A stretch of DNA of 64,000 nt from CADEED01 sp963711635 (GCA_963711635.1 CAVQEZ010000005.1:806001-870000), one strand, 5' to 3'. Shown: positions 35,966-47,651, counted from the first letter of the stretch. Numbers and translations: made by a program. The notes: a model not told the origin generated them from the sequence alone.

Positions 35966-35973
<8 letters not shown>
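35164..35973 (+). CDS. Peptide ABC transporter permease, OppC/DppC type
   Basis: The 269-aa second permease carries the RTDRLGRDLFAR-like segment (GTDRLGRDLFARG, residues 50-62), the periplasmic landmark of OppC proteins, and the EAA loop region RGQTLSLRKREFVTAAIAGG. About five or six transmembrane helices follow. It overlaps oppB by four bases and the ATPase gene by eight. The N-terminal extra domain of long OppC forms is absent, so it resembles DppC/YejE in size. Confidence 0.87.
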
Positions 35974-37741
<1,768 letters not shown>

Positions 37742-37799
37742 GGCTGATTTCTCGCTAGTTCGGGCTGCATGGCCCCCATCGCCGCGTTATCCTCTGGGC

Positions 37800-39073
37800 A
37801 TGTCCGAAAACCACATTCGCCCGAGTGAAGGCCTGCGTCACGTCAAGTACGAGATCCGGGGTCGCCTGGCTCGTCGCGCCCAGGAGCTCGAGCGCCAGGG
37901 TTACGAGATCGTCCCGCTGAACATCGGCAATCCGGGAGCCTTCGGCTTTCGCACGCCGGAAACCATGCGCCTGGCGATGATCGAGAACATGGCCGTGGCC
38001 GAGGGCTACTGTCACCAGAAGGGCATATTCCCGGCACGCGAAGCCGTGGTCATGCAGCAGCAGATGCGCGGCGTGACCGGGCTCAGCGCGGAAGAAGTGT
38101 TCATCGGCAACGGCGTCAGCGAGCTGATCGACCTGTCGCTGCGCGCGCTGCTCAACGCCGGCGACGAAGTGCTGATTCCCAGCCCCGACTATCCACTGTG
38201 GTCGGCCGCGGTCACGCTCAATGGCGGCAAGGCCGTCTACTATCCCTGCGACCCGGAAAACGAATTCGTCCCCGATCCGGAAAGAGATCGCCGCGCTGAT
38301 CACGCGCAAGACCCGCGCCATCGTGGTCATCAATCCGAACAACCCGACCGGTGCGGTCTATCCACGCGCGGTCTGTGAAGCGCATCGCGCGCCTCGCCGA
38401 GGCCCACAAGCTGGTGGTGTTCAGCGACGAGATCTACGACCAGATGACGTACGACGGCGTCGAGTCCATCCCGATGGCGACGCTGGTGCGCGACACGGTG
38501 TGCTGCACGATGTCCGGCCTTTCGAAGATCTACCGTGCCTGCGGCTATCGCGTGGGCTGGGCGGCATTTTCGGGCAACCTGCGCGGCGCCGGCGACTATC
38601 TAGCGGCGCTCGAACTGCTGACCTCGCTGCGGCTGTGCTCGAACGTGCCGGCGCAGTGGGCCGTGCAGACGGCGCTCGGCGGATACCAGAGCATCAAGGA
38701 ATTGCTAGCCCCGGGCGGGCGGTTGTACGAATCGCGTCGTGCCATCCTGGAAGCGACGTCATCGAGCCGCTTCCTGCACCTCGCGCCGCCGAAAGGCTCG
38801 ATGTACGCCTTCGTGCGCGTGAAGACCGAGGAGATTCCGGACTTCGACGACCAGGCGTTCGCGCTCGACCTGCTCGAGCAGAAACACGTGTTGCTCGCGC
38901 CGGGCACCAGTTTCAACGTGCCGTACCGCGATCACTTCCGCACCACGTTGCTGCCGGAAGCGGCGCTGCTCAAGAAAGTATTCGCACGCATCGAGGAATT
39001 GCTCGCCTCGTACGCGGCACGCCCGCCGGGCGATTCCAACCGCGTGGTGCAGGCCGCCGGTCGCTTCAAATAG
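37800..39073 (+). pseudogene. AlaA/AlaT-type aminotransferase, frame broken by two extra bases
   Basis: The fold-type I PLP aminotransferase reads MSENHIRPSEGLRHVKYEIR at ATG 37800, then SDxSP-like IPSPDYPLWSAAV, and, in later frames, VINPNNPTGAVYPRAV, FSDEIYDQMTYDG and GLSKIYRACGYRVGW with the Schiff-base Lys. The frame breaks at GAA A GAG ATC (38280-38289) and at GCG C ATC GCG (38380-38388). Removing one base at each site gives 423 aa, the usual size of the alanine-forming glutamate-pyruvate aminotransferase. All catalytic residues are intact in the pieces. Two independent +1 breaks in a conserved core gene make sequence error more likely than decay. Confidence 0.8.
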
Positions 39074-39096
39074 GTTGAATTAGTCAACCCAAGCTA

Positions 39097-41736
39097 TTGA
39101 ACGAAAAGAGACTTTCGCCATCCCTCTCTGAGGGTCTCGCCGCCGGCGCGACTATGGTCGTTGCCAGCAGCCAGCGCCAGGCGGCGGTGCGGACGGCGTG
39201 GTCCGCCGAACAACGCGCGGCGGGCCGCAGTTTGTGGAGCACACCGCGAGTCCTGACTTTTCCGCAGTTCGCGGAGCGACGGCTCGGCGCACAGTGGAGC
39301 GCCGCCGATCTTCCAGACCGCCTGTTGCCCGCCGGCGCGGAATGGGCCTTCCTGCGCGACTTGCGGCGCGAGGCCGGTGGCAGCGGCGAGGCACGCGCGC
39401 TGCTCGCAGCGGTGAGAACCCTGCGCGACTGGCAGATCCCGCGTGGCCGCGCCGCGCTGGGCGGTTCTCCCGAGGGCAACCTGCTGCTCGAGGCACTGGC
39501 GGCGCTCGACCGGCAGTCCGGTGAGCACGGTCGCAAACCACTGGGCGAGTGGTTAGGCGAGATCGAACCCTTCCCGGGCGAGTTGTGCAGCGCGGGTGTC
39601 GGCGGATTGCCGAGCGCCGCTCGCGCGACGCTGCAGCGGCTGGGAGCGCGGCCGGTAGCCGACGCGGCGACGCCCGCCGCCGTGTCGGTGGCCACCGCCG
39701 ACGATGACGAACACGAGCTCGCACTGATTGGCGACTGGTGTCGCACGCAGCTCGAACAGGATCCGGGGCGGCGGCTGCTGATCGTGGACGCGAAGCTGCG
39801 GCAGCGGCGCCGGCAATACGAGCGCCTGTTGTCCCAGACGCTGTCGCCATCCGAATGGGTGGCCCGCGATGCGCGCGCCTTTTCGACTTTCTTTTCGATC
39901 GAAGGCGGGCAACCCCTCCCGGATTTCCCGCTGATCGCGCATGCATTGATGACGCTGCGGCTGCTCACCTCGACGCTGCGCTTCGACGAACTGGTGCTGT
40001 GGCTGCGGATGCCCTTTCTCGAGCAGGACGATGTGTTCGCCGGTGCCAGCATCGAGGCGCTGCTCCGCGAAGGACACAAACTCGAATTCAGCGCGGCCGC
40101 GCTGGCAGCGCAGCTGGAACGGCAGCCGGGCGATGCCGCACGGGCCCTGGCCGCGCGCCTGCGCCAGGGACTGGCGCTGCTGGGCAGCGAGCCACGCAGT
40201 GCCCACGACTGGGCGGCCCGCCTGCTGGCCGCGCTGCGTGCGGTCGGCTGGCATGGCTCGCGCCCGCTGCGAACCGACGAGCAGCAAACGGTGAATCGCT
40301 GGTATGCGCTGTTCGACGAGTACTCGGCGTTGGGCAGCTGGCTGCCACGCGCCAGCGCCGCTGAAGCCGTAGCCACGCTGGTGGACCTGGCCCGGGAACG
40401 CAGCTTCGATCCGGCGAGCGTGGCGGCGCCGGTCACGCTGACCGACTCGCATGACGATCCTCTGGTGCGCTACGACGGAATCTGGGTGGCCAGCCTCGAT
40501 GCGGCTCAATGGCCGGCGCCGCCGCGGCCGGACGTATTCATTCCGCTGCGCCTGCAGGTCGCGGCGGGTATTCCGGCGGCGAGCGCGGCGGGGCAGAGTG
40601 CCCGCGCGCGCGCTTCTCTCGCGGCCTGGCGCGGCGCCACGCCCGCGCTGGTGTGCTCCTGGGCGCGGCTGGACGCCGATGCGCATCGCACGCCAAGTCC
40701 GCTGCTGGTACGCATCGATGCGCCGGGCGCCTATTCAACGGTGCATGGAGAACCCGTGCTGCCGCTGGCCGCGCGCCTGCGGGCGCCGCAACTCGAAAAG
40801 CTCGACGACTCGCAGGGCTTGCCGGTGAACACCGCCTTCATCGTGCGTGGCGGCGTCAAACCGCTCACGCTGCAGGCCGAGTGCGGTTTCCATGCCTATG
40901 GCGAAGTGCGCCTGTACGGCGAGCGCCTCGAAGAACCCAGGCCGGGCATCGATCCGCGCGATCGCGGCAAGTTGCTTCACAAGGCGCTCGAACTGGTGTG
41001 GAGCAAGTTCGACGCCCACTTCCTCACACTGATGGGCAGCGACCCGCTGTCGCGCGGACCGGCCATCGCGGATTCGGTGCGCGCCGCGATCACGCACGTG
41101 TATCACGGTCACGTGCCGCCGGAGCTGGCGCCGGCCGTCGAGCGTGAACGATACCGGCTCGAGCGCCTCATCGAAGCGCTGTTCCAGGAGGAGGCAAAGC
41201 GCTCGACGTTCCACATCGAGAGTCTCGAATCGCTGCGCCAGGTCAACGTTTCGGGTGGCACGTTCGAGGTCCGCATCGATCGCATCGATTCGCTGCAGGG
41301 CGGCGGCTTCGCCATCCTCGATTACAAGGCCGGTGAGCCGCGCGCGCTGCGCTGGGATGCCGCGCGCTTGCGCGATCCGCAGTTGCTGGCCTATCTGCTC
41401 GCCGAGCATGGCCGCAATGTGCAGGCGCTGGCCAACATCTCGCTCACGCGCGGACGCGCCAGGTTCGTCGGCAAGGCCGCACGCAACGGCCTGCTGCCGG
41501 ACGTGAAGGGCCTGAACCCGAACAAGATCCCGGCCGATGAGATCGATGCCGCCTGGCAAGCCGACCTCGAGGGTTGGCTGAGCGCACTGCGAGAGATTGC
41601 GCAGCAATACCTGCAGGGCCAGGCGCCGGTGCAACCCGCCGCGGATGTGTGCCGCAATTGCCATCTCACCGTGCTGTGCCGGCGCGTCGAGCTCGCGACC
41701 ATCGATTCAGCCGCGGAGGAGAGCACGCTTGGCTGA
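39097..41736 (+). CDS. AddB-like PD-(D/E)XK nuclease-family DNA repair protein
   Basis: The 879-aa protein starts at a TTG (39097); an ATG at 39154 is an alternative. It resembles AddB/RexB: an inactivated helicase fold (the N-terminal ATMVVASSQRQAA has no Walker A Gly-Lys-Thr) followed by a C-terminal nuclease. The nuclease shows RGKLLHKALELVW (near residue 628), EVRIDRID, and ILDYKAGEPRALRW with Asp-x-Lys, then FeS-type cysteines: AECGFHAYGEVRL (upstream Cys) and VCRNCHLTVLC. Such a four-Cys arrangement holds an iron-sulfur cluster in AddB. It overlaps the helicase gene by eight bases, so the two proteins should form a complex that processes DNA ends. Confidence 0.82.
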   Translation: MNEKRLSPSLSEGLAAGATMVVASSQRQAAVRTAWSAEQRAAGRSLWSTPRVLTFPQFAERRLGAQWSAADLPDRLLPAGAEWAFLRDLRREAGGSGEARALLAAVRTLRDWQIPRGRAALGGSPEGNLLLEALAALDRQSGEHGRKPLGEWLGEIEPFPGELCSAGVGGLPSAARATLQRLGARPVADAATPAAVSVATADDDEHELALIGDWCRTQLEQDPGRRLLIVDAKLRQRRRQYERLLSQTLSPSEWVARDARAFSTFFSIEGGQPLPDFPLIAHALMTLRLLTSTLRFDELVLWLRMPFLEQDDVFAGASIEALLREGHKLEFSAAALAAQLERQPGDAARALAARLRQGLALLGSEPRSAHDWAARLLAALRAVGWHGSRPLRTDEQQTVNRWYALFDEYSALGSWLPRASAAEAVATLVDLARERSFDPASVAAPVTLTDSHDDPLVRYDGIWVASLDAAQWPAPPRPDVFIPLRLQVAAGIPAASAAGQSARARASLAAWRGATPALVCSWARLDADAHRTPSPLLVRIDAPGAYSTVHGEPVLPLAARLRAPQLEKLDDSQGLPVNTAFIVRGGVKPLTLQAECGFHAYGEVRLYGERLEEPRPGIDPRDRGKLLHKALELVWSKFDAHFLTLMGSDPLSRGPAIADSVRAAITHVYHGHVPPELAPAVERERYRLERLIEALFQEEAKRSTFHIESLESLRQVNVSGGTFEVRIDRIDSLQGGGFAILDYKAGEPRALRWDAARLRDPQLLAYLLAEHGRNVQALANISLTRGRARFVGKAARNGLLPDVKGLNPNKIPADEIDAAWQADLEGWLSALREIAQQYLQGQAPVQPAADVCRNCHLTVLCRRVELATIDSAAEESTLG

Positions 41737-44700
41737 GCGTTCACTCCAGGAGCTGGCGCAGGCCGACGCGGGCGCCCGCGAGACCGCGCTCGATGTGGGG
41801 CGCTCGTTCATCGTCCAGGCGCCGGCGGGCTCCGGCAAGACCACGGTGCTCACGCAGCGTTATCTGCGGCTGCTCACCACCGTCGAGGAACCGGAGCAGG
41901 TCCTGGCCATCACCTTTACCCGCAAGGCGGCGGGCGAAATGCGGGAGCGCGTGCAGATGGCGCTCGATGGCACCCTGACGGCGCGCTCCGACGCCGACCG
42001 TGCGACGCTGGAGCTGGCCGACAAGGTGCGCCGCCACGCGGCCGCGCGCTCCTGGGGGCTCGAGGAAAGCGCGGCGCGCCTGCGCATCCAGACCATCGAC
42101 GCTTTCAATGCGTACCTGGCGAATGCCATGCCGATCACGTCGCGCACCGGTTTCGGCCGCGGCATCGCCGACGCGCCCGAGGATCTCTACGCGAACGCCG
42201 CGCGCGAAACCTTGCGCGATGCGGAGAACGACCCGGAACTGCGTGCACCCTTCGAACTGATCCTGCGGCGCCTCGACGACAACTGGTCGCTGCTCGAGCG
42301 CCTGATCGCGGGCATGTTGTCGCGGCGCGCCGAATGGCTGCTCAACCTGCCGCAACTGTCCGGCGAGGCTTTGGCGCCGCGCATCGAACAGAGCCTGCAG
42401 GCCATCGTGCTCGAAGATCTCGAGGCCGCCGTGCGCGCCTTGCCGCTGGATTTCGTCGCGCTGGCCAGCGAGGCCGCGCGGACCGCCCTGCAGCATCTCA
42501 GTGACACCGCGGAAGGCGATCTGCTCAGCTGGCGGGATCACACCAACACGCTGGCCCCGAGCATCGAAGATCTGCCGCGCTGGCGCGCATTGCGCGACCT
42601 GTCGCTCAGGAAGGACGGCGGAAATCGTGTCGGTTTCAATCGCACTCAGGGATTTCCGGCGGAAGACGCGGATGCCAGGGCGCTGGGTATCGCCTTCGCC
42701 GAGCGGCTGGCCCTGCTCGACGCCCGCCACATCGTCGCGCTCGAGATCATCGGCACGCTGCCGGACCCGGTGATCCCCGCGAGCGCGCGCGGCGCGCTCG
42801 ACGCATTGGCGCAGTTGCTGGTGATGGCCGCCGCACAGCTGACGCGCATCTTCAACGAACAGGGCGAGTGCGATCACCCCGAGGTCGCGGGCGCAGCGCG
42901 CCGTGCGTTGACCGAAGACTCGGTGCCGACGTCGCTGGCCGAACGGCTGGGCACGCGCATCAGTCACATCCTGGTCGATGAGTTCCAGGATACCTCGCGC
43001 GATCAGTACGAATTGCTGCTCACGCTCACGCAGGATTGGTCCGAAGGCGATGGCCGCACGCTGTTCCTGGTCGGCGATCCGATGCAGTCCATCTACGGTT
43101 TTCGCAACGCCGAGGTCGGCCGCTTCTCGACCGTGCGCAGCGGCGGGCTGGGGCAGGTGCGCCTGCATCCGCTCGAGTTGCGTCGCAACTTTCGCTCGGC
43201 GCCGGCGCTGGTGCACTGGTGCAACGAGATGTTCGCGCGCGTGTTTCCCTCGTCCGACGACGTGCGGCGCGGCGCGGTGCGGCACCTGGCGAGCGTGGCT
43301 GCGCGCGCCCAGGCCGAAGGTCTGCCACTCATGTATCGCGTCGACGCCGATTGTGGGCCGCGCGGCGAGGCGGATGCCGCGGCCGGTCTCATCGCCGAGC
43401 TGGTGCGCACACGGCCGCAGGAAAGCATCGCGGTACTCGCCGGCGCGCGCACTCACCTGCGGGCGATTCGCGCGGCGCTGGCGGCGCGCAGCGTGCCGTT
43501 CATTGGCGTCAATCTCGAACCGCTGGCGGACGTGGCCGTGGTGCGTGACCTCGAAGCGCTGGCAAGGGCACTCGAATCACCGCTGGATCGCGTGGCCTGG
43601 CTGGCGGTGCTGCGCGCGCCCTTCATCGGCCTGGCTCTACCGGATCTCACGCTGATCGCGGAGTCGGCGCGTGACACGATTCCCGCGGTGTTGCGCGACG
43701 GGATTCCAGGCCTGTCGCCGGACGCCATGGAACGACTCATCCGCTCGACTCCAATCCTGCTGGCCGCCTGGCAGCAGCGTGAGCTCGAGCCGCGCGCGCA
43801 TCAGGTGGAACGCGTCTGGCTGGCGCTCGGCGGCCCTTCCGCCTGCGCGCAGCCGGGCGAGCTCGCGAGCGCGCGGCGCTTCCTGCTGGCGCTGGACGAG
43901 GAGGACCGCAAGCGCCTGCGAGGCCGGCCGCTCGACTTCGAACGCATGATGTATCGGCTCTATGCACAGGAGCCGGCGGCCGACGGCGCGGTGCAATTGA
44001 TGACCATCCACGGCGCCAAGGGCCTGGAATTCGACCACGTGTTCGTGCTGGGCATCGGTCTCCATGGGCGTGGCGACGAGACGCGGCTGCTCAACTGGCT
44101 CGAACTTCCGCGTGCCGGGGGAGGGGATCACCTGCTCATGGCACCGATTCGCGTGCGCGATGCCGACGATACGGAGCGCGACTCGATCAACCGTTACATC
44201 GAGTGGCTGCACAAGGAGCGCGCGCGCGCCGAGCGCGCCCGCCTGGCCTATGTCGCGCTGACGCGCGCACGCCATTCACTGCACCTCTACCTGCATCCTC
44301 GCCAGCGCGAGGCGGAGGGCGAGCTGGACTTCAGCCCAGACTCGCGTTCACTGCTGCAAAATCTCTGGCCGGCCATCCGCGAACACATCGGTTCACTGCC
44401 GGTGATCCGCGCGGACACCACCCCGGAGCCGATGGATGCCACGCCTAACCAGACACGACAGCGGCTGTGGCGCCGCTATTCGGCGGCCCTGCCGCCACCC
44501 GATGTGACGGCACGCGGTGAGCTCGTACCGCTGGCCGCCGACGAGGAAGAGATCGAATTCAGCTGGGTGCGCCAGACGGCCAGACGCGTCGGCACGGTGG
44601 TACACGAGGCGCTCGAAAAGTTCGGCCGCACGTCGCTGCCCGAAGCAGCCGAGCTACCGCAGTTGCGAGCGCGCCTCGAGTCGCGCCTGCAGGCGCTGGG

Positions 44701-45091
44701 CGTGGAAGGGGAGTCCGCGCGCGCCGGCGCCGAACGCGCGTTGACGGCGCTGCGCGCCACCTTGGCGGATGCACGCGGACGCTGGCTGTTCGACCCGGCG
44801 CATCGTGACGCCCATTCGGAACTCGAGCTCACCGGCCTGCGCGGCGCCCACATCGTCAACGCGGTCATCGATCGCACCTTCATCGACGGCGGCATTCGCT
44901 GGGTGGTGGACTTCAAGACCAGTCCGCACGAGGGCGCCGGACTCGACTCCTTTCTCGACGACGAAGTGCGTCGCTACACCGCGCAGCTGCAGCGCTACGC
45001 ACACCTGGCGCGCGAGCTCGGGCCGGAGCCGGTGCGTGCCGGGCTGTATTTCCCGTTACTGGGCGCCTGGCGCGAAGTGAGTGTCGACTGA
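41729..45091 (+). CDS. AddA-like UvrD-family helicase-nuclease
   Basis: The 1120-aa protein is a RecB/AddA-type superfamily 1 helicase with a C-terminal nuclease. The start is TTG 41729, preceded by GGAGGAGAG at five bases and overlapping the upstream stop; this ribosome-binding site decides the start. Helicase motifs: Walker A VQAPAGSGKTTVL (residues 27-39), ITFTRKAAGEM, DEFQDTSRDQYELL (Walker B), LVGDPMQSIYGFRNAE, and LMTIHGAKGLEFDHVF. The nuclease has TVVHEALEKFG and WVVDFKTSPHEG near residue 1060. Paired with the AddB-like protein it likely replaces RecBCD in end resection and recombination. Confidence 0.85.
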   Translation: MAERSLQELAQADAGARETALDVGRSFIVQAPAGSGKTTVLTQRYLRLLTTVEEPEQVLAITFTRKAAGEMRERVQMALDGTLTARSDADRATLELADKVRRHAAARSWGLEESAARLRIQTIDAFNAYLANAMPITSRTGFGRGIADAPEDLYANAARETLRDAENDPELRAPFELILRRLDDNWSLLERLIAGMLSRRAEWLLNLPQLSGEALAPRIEQSLQAIVLEDLEAAVRALPLDFVALASEAARTALQHLSDTAEGDLLSWRDHTNTLAPSIEDLPRWRALRDLSLRKDGGNRVGFNRTQGFPAEDADARALGIAFAERLALLDARHIVALEIIGTLPDPVIPASARGALDALAQLLVMAAAQLTRIFNEQGECDHPEVAGAARRALTEDSVPTSLAERLGTRISHILVDEFQDTSRDQYELLLTLTQDWSEGDGRTLFLVGDPMQSIYGFRNAEVGRFSTVRSGGLGQVRLHPLELRRNFRSAPALVHWCNEMFARVFPSSDDVRRGAVRHLASVAARAQAEGLPLMYRVDADCGPRGEADAAAGLIAELVRTRPQESIAVLAGARTHLRAIRAALAARSVPFIGVNLEPLADVAVVRDLEALARALESPLDRVAWLAVLRAPFIGLALPDLTLIAESARDTIPAVLRDGIPGLSPDAMERLIRSTPILLAAWQQRELEPRAHQVERVWLALGGPSACAQPGELASARRFLLALDEEDRKRLRGRPLDFERMMYRLYAQEPAADGAVQLMTIHGAKGLEFDHVFVLGIGLHGRGDETRLLNWLELPRAGGGDHLLMAPIRVRDADDTERDSINRYIEWLHKERARAERARLAYVALTRARHSLHLYLHPRQREAEGELDFSPDSRSLLQNLWPAIREHIGSLPVIRADTTPEPMDATPNQTRQRLWRRYSAALPPPDVTARGELVPLAADEEEIEFSWVRQTARRVGTVVHEALEKFGRTSLPEAAELPQLRARLESRLQALGVEGESARAGAERALTALRATLADARGRWLFDPAHRDAHSELELTGLRGAHIVNAVIDRTFIDGGIRWVVDFKTSPHEGAGLDSFLDDEVRRYTAQLQRYAHLARELGPEPVRAGLYFPLLGAWREVSVD

Positions 45092-45096
45092 TTGGG

Positions 45097-45160
45097 TAGT
45101 GGCACACTCGCCATTGTCAGCGCCGCGAAGGTTAGTGGCACACTCGCCATTGTCAGCGCC
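45097..45160. repeat. Two 28-bp direct repeats between convergent genes
   Basis: TAGTGGCACACTCGCCATTG followed by TCAGCGCC occurs at 45097-45124 and again, identical, at 45133-45160, a 36-bp period with an 8-bp spacer. A third GGTTAGT fragment follows at 45170. The block fills the gap between the AddA-like gene (plus) and gspN (minus). No ORF or strong hairpin is formed. Two copies are too few for a CRISPR array. Confidence 0.7.
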
Positions 45161-45170
45161 AGCTTCGAGG

Positions 45171-45926
45171 TTAGTAGGAACCTTCGAATGAGAAGGTGCT
45201 GCGGCCCGACGTGTCGGGCATGGCGCCGAGCGTGATCTCGCGTACCAGGCGCTCGGCCTCGGCGGTGCGGCCGGTGATGTAACCCTGCACGAGGTAGCCG
45301 TTCTGTCCCGTCAGCTGCACGGTGCCATCCACGATGAAGGGACCACCCAGGTCGCGCAGCTTCCCGGCCAGCGCACCGTCCTGCGCCGGGCTACCGTCGA
45401 AAGTCACCTGGTATGAGCCGAGGTCCATGGGTTGCGCGCCGACCTGCCGCAGATCGCGCAATTCGATGACGCCCGCGAGAGCGTGCGGCGCGGGGCCGGG
45501 CGCAAGCTCGAGTCGCTCGAGATTGGCGGTGAACGTGCCGCGCTGTTGGGCGGGCAATTGCGGCAGCAGCGCGGGATCCAGAACCATGCGCAGCGCCACA
45601 TTGCGGAATTCGCCGACGCCGGAGAAATTCGTATCCAGGTCGGCACGCGCGGTCAGGGCGCTGCCGCGCAGGTCGACGTCACCGGCCAGCCGTCCGGTCA
45701 GCGCGCTGGTGGGAGCCAGATTCCAGGTGGCATCGCCGACGGCGGCGCCCTGGTACTGGAGGCCGAGGCATTCACCATGCCAGATGGAGCCGCCCAGCTC
45801 GTTGCAGCGCAGCTGCGGCGGCAGCGCGGAGGCGAACCAGCTCGCGGGTAGATAGAGCGCCAGTACCACCAGGAACACGGCGACCCCGGCGATGATGGTC
45901 AGGGCGAGCGCGCCGCGCTTGCGCAT
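45171..45926 (-). CDS. gspN: GspN, type II secretion system protein N
   Basis: GspN is an accessory inner-membrane anchored protein of the type II secretion system. The 251-aa protein has an N-terminal TM (ALALTIIAGVAVFLVVLALYL, residues 6-26) and a periplasmic beta-rich domain with LRCNELGGSIWHGECLGL, two cysteines likely in a disulfide. The end YLVQGYITGRTAEAERLVREI is typical of the T2SN family. It is the last gene of the gsp block. Identification rests on position after gspM and overall family features, since GspN is poorly conserved. Confidence 0.85.
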   Translation of the reverse strand: MRKRGALALTIIAGVAVFLVVLALYLPASWFASALPPQLRCNELGGSIWHGECLGLQYQGAAVGDATWNLAPTSALTGRLAGDVDLRGSALTARADLDTNFSGVGEFRNVALRMVLDPALLPQLPAQQRGTFTANLERLELAPGPAPHALAGVIELRDLRQVGAQPMDLGSYQVTFDGSPAQDGALAGKLRDLGGPFIVDGTVQLTGQNGYLVQGYITGRTAEAERLVREITLGAMPDTSGRSTFSFEGSY

Positions 45927-45930
45927 CGGC

Positions 45931-46398
45931 TCAGGCGCCCTTGAGCACGAGACTGGCGTTCACGAGCCCGGGTTCGCCCGCCTGCTCGATCTCCGCCGAC
46001 TCCACGCGCACTCCATGCTGTTGCGAGATACGGGCCAGCCACGCCACCAGGCCGTCGAAGGGCGCCTGTTCGAGCCGGATGCGCAGCCCGCCATCGCCGG
46101 TGGGCTCACTGCTGGAAAGAGATTTGCCCAGGCCGCTTTCACGCGCGGAGCTGTCGATGAGCACCACCAGTGAGGCCCCACTGGCGCCCGAAGCCGGCCC
46201 TGCGGCCTGCAGCTCGGGCGTTGCCTGTTGAATGAAGGCGAGATCCAGCTGCTTGGTCGCGACCCGCTGGCGCGACTGCACGATGCCGCGATTCAACGGA
46301 AAGATCACGCCTAACAAGACGAGCACACCGGCGGCGACCGCGCCGATGTTGACGAAGCGCCGCTCGCGATCGGCCAGGCCCGCGTACCAGGCACGCAT
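45931..46398 (-). CDS. gspM: GspM, type II secretion system protein M
   Basis: The 155-aa protein has a short cytosolic N-terminus (MRAWYAGLADRERR), one TM (FVNIGAVAAGVLVLLGVIFPL, residues 15-35) and a periplasmic ferredoxin-like domain ending VESAEIEQAGEPGLVNASLVLKG. GspM partners GspL in the inner-membrane platform. The start at 46398 overlaps the gspL stop by one base, which shows the assignment of start. Four bases separate its stop from gspN. Confidence 0.88.
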   Translation of the reverse strand: MRAWYAGLADRERRFVNIGAVAAGVLVLLGVIFPLNRGIVQSRQRVATKQLDLAFIQQATPELQAAGPASGASGASLVVLIDSSARESGLGKSLSSSEPTGDGGLRIRLEQAPFDGLVAWLARISQQHGVRVESAEIEQAGEPGLVNASLVLKGA

Positions 46399-47648
46399 CA
46401 GGCACCCGCCTTGCGCACTTGCATACGGCCGCGATAGGTGTCGCCATTGGAGCTGCCACCCTGGATATCCGCCTGCCAGCTGGCGGCGCGCAGTTGCTGG
46501 CTGATGGCGTCGAGAGCCGCGGCGTCCGGCGCGCTGATGCGCAGGTCCAGGATGCCGTTGCGAAACGTCAGCCCTTCGATGGTGGCGCCCGGGGCCGCCC
46601 CCCGTGCATTGGCCAATGCGGAGAGTGCCGGCAGCAGCGCGCCACCGCCGCCGCCGCCGTGCACCTCGGTCAGCCGCGCCTCGACGCGCCGGCGTGCATT
46701 CGTGGAATTCTGCTGGCCTGGCATCGCGATGCGAAAGGCATCCTGGATGCTGACATCCAGCGCGGCTTCGCTCTTCTTCAGGCGCGTGAGCTCGAAATAG
46801 CGTGAGCCCAGGTGCAGGCACAGCAGCGAGGCGGCCAGCACCGCGGCCACCCGCCAGGATTTCCAGCCCTGCTGCAGCGGTGACGTCACCGCCAGGGCGC
46901 CCTGCAGCAGATTCACGGCCTCGCCGGCCGCCGCGGCAGGGGCGAGCACGCTGAGAGGGCCGGAAGGCAGCAACTGCACCTTCACCCCGGTGAAGCGCTC
47001 GCGCAGCGCATCGACCTCGTTCTGATGCGCCTCCCACTCGTCGTGACCGGAATACAGCAGCAGCCCGGGCGGCGCCGGCTCCAGCCCGGCGACCGGTGAG
47101 GCCTGGCCCGCGAGCGCCATCTCGAAGCCGTCGGTGATCGACAGTGCCGGCAGCACCAGCGGCGGACCTTCGGCCAGGCGCAGCGTCAGCGCATCGCCGT
47201 CCAGCAGCGCTATCAGCTGGCCCGGCATGGCCGGCAGCAGGGAGGCCTCGGAGTAGATAGCCTGTGGGTTGAACCCGGCGGCGCGCAGCGTGGCCAGCCA
47301 TGCGTCGATGCGCGCGCGCGCCACGACCACGACCGGCACGCGGCCCGACTCCGGGTTGCGCTCGCCGATGGCGAAGTGCAGGTCCTCGATTTCGTCGGCG
47401 ACACGTTCTTCGAGCGCGTAGGGGATGACCTGCGCGAGCTTGGCCGCGTTCTTCGCGGGTGCCTCGGCCTCCGTGGTGAGAACTTCCGTGCCCGGCACGA
47501 TGACCGCGACACGCCGGCCGACGGCCAGCGGAAGCGCCTGCGCGAGCTCGCCCGACATGGCGTTCACGGCGACGTGACCGTCGTCGTTGCACACCATCCA
47601 CTGGGGCGCGACTCCATCGCGCATCTGAATGATCAGCGATTCAGCCAT
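46398..47648 (-). CDS. gspL: GspL, type II secretion system protein L
   Basis: GspL recruits the ATPase GspE to the inner membrane. The 416-aa protein has a cytosolic actin-like domain (residues 1-260), including a conserved YALEERVADEIEDLHFA segment, one TM (WRVAAVLAASLLCLHLGSRYF, about 264-284), and a periplasmic ferredoxin-like domain ending DISQQLRAASWQADIQ. Its length fits the family (about 400). gspE itself is not in the window. Confidence 0.92.
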   Translation of the reverse strand: MAESLIIQMRDGVAPQWMVCNDDGHVAVNAMSGELAQALPLAVGRRVAVIVPGTEVLTTEAEAPAKNAAKLAQVIPYALEERVADEIEDLHFAIGERNPESGRVPVVVVARARIDAWLATLRAAGFNPQAIYSEASLLPAMPGQLIALLDGDALTLRLAEGPPLVLPALSITDGFEMALAGQASPVAGLEPAPPGLLLYSGHDEWEAHQNEVDALRERFTGVKVQLLPSGPLSVLAPAAAAGEAVNLLQGALAVTSPLQQGWKSWRVAAVLAASLLCLHLGSRYFELTRLKKSEAALDVSIQDAFRIAMPGQQNSTNARRRVEARLTEVHGGGGGGALLPALSALANARGAAPGATIEGLTFRNGILDLRISAPDAAALDAISQQLRAASWQADIQGGSSNGDTYRGRMQVRKAGA

Positions 47649-47651
47649 CGG

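Noticed and set aside
39073..39089. GGTTGA/TCAACC hairpin after the aminotransferase stop
   Set aside because: A short stem without a T tract; it could be chance and gives no support for termination.
45097..45160. CRISPR array
   Set aside because: Only two repeat units with an 8-bp spacer and no cas genes.
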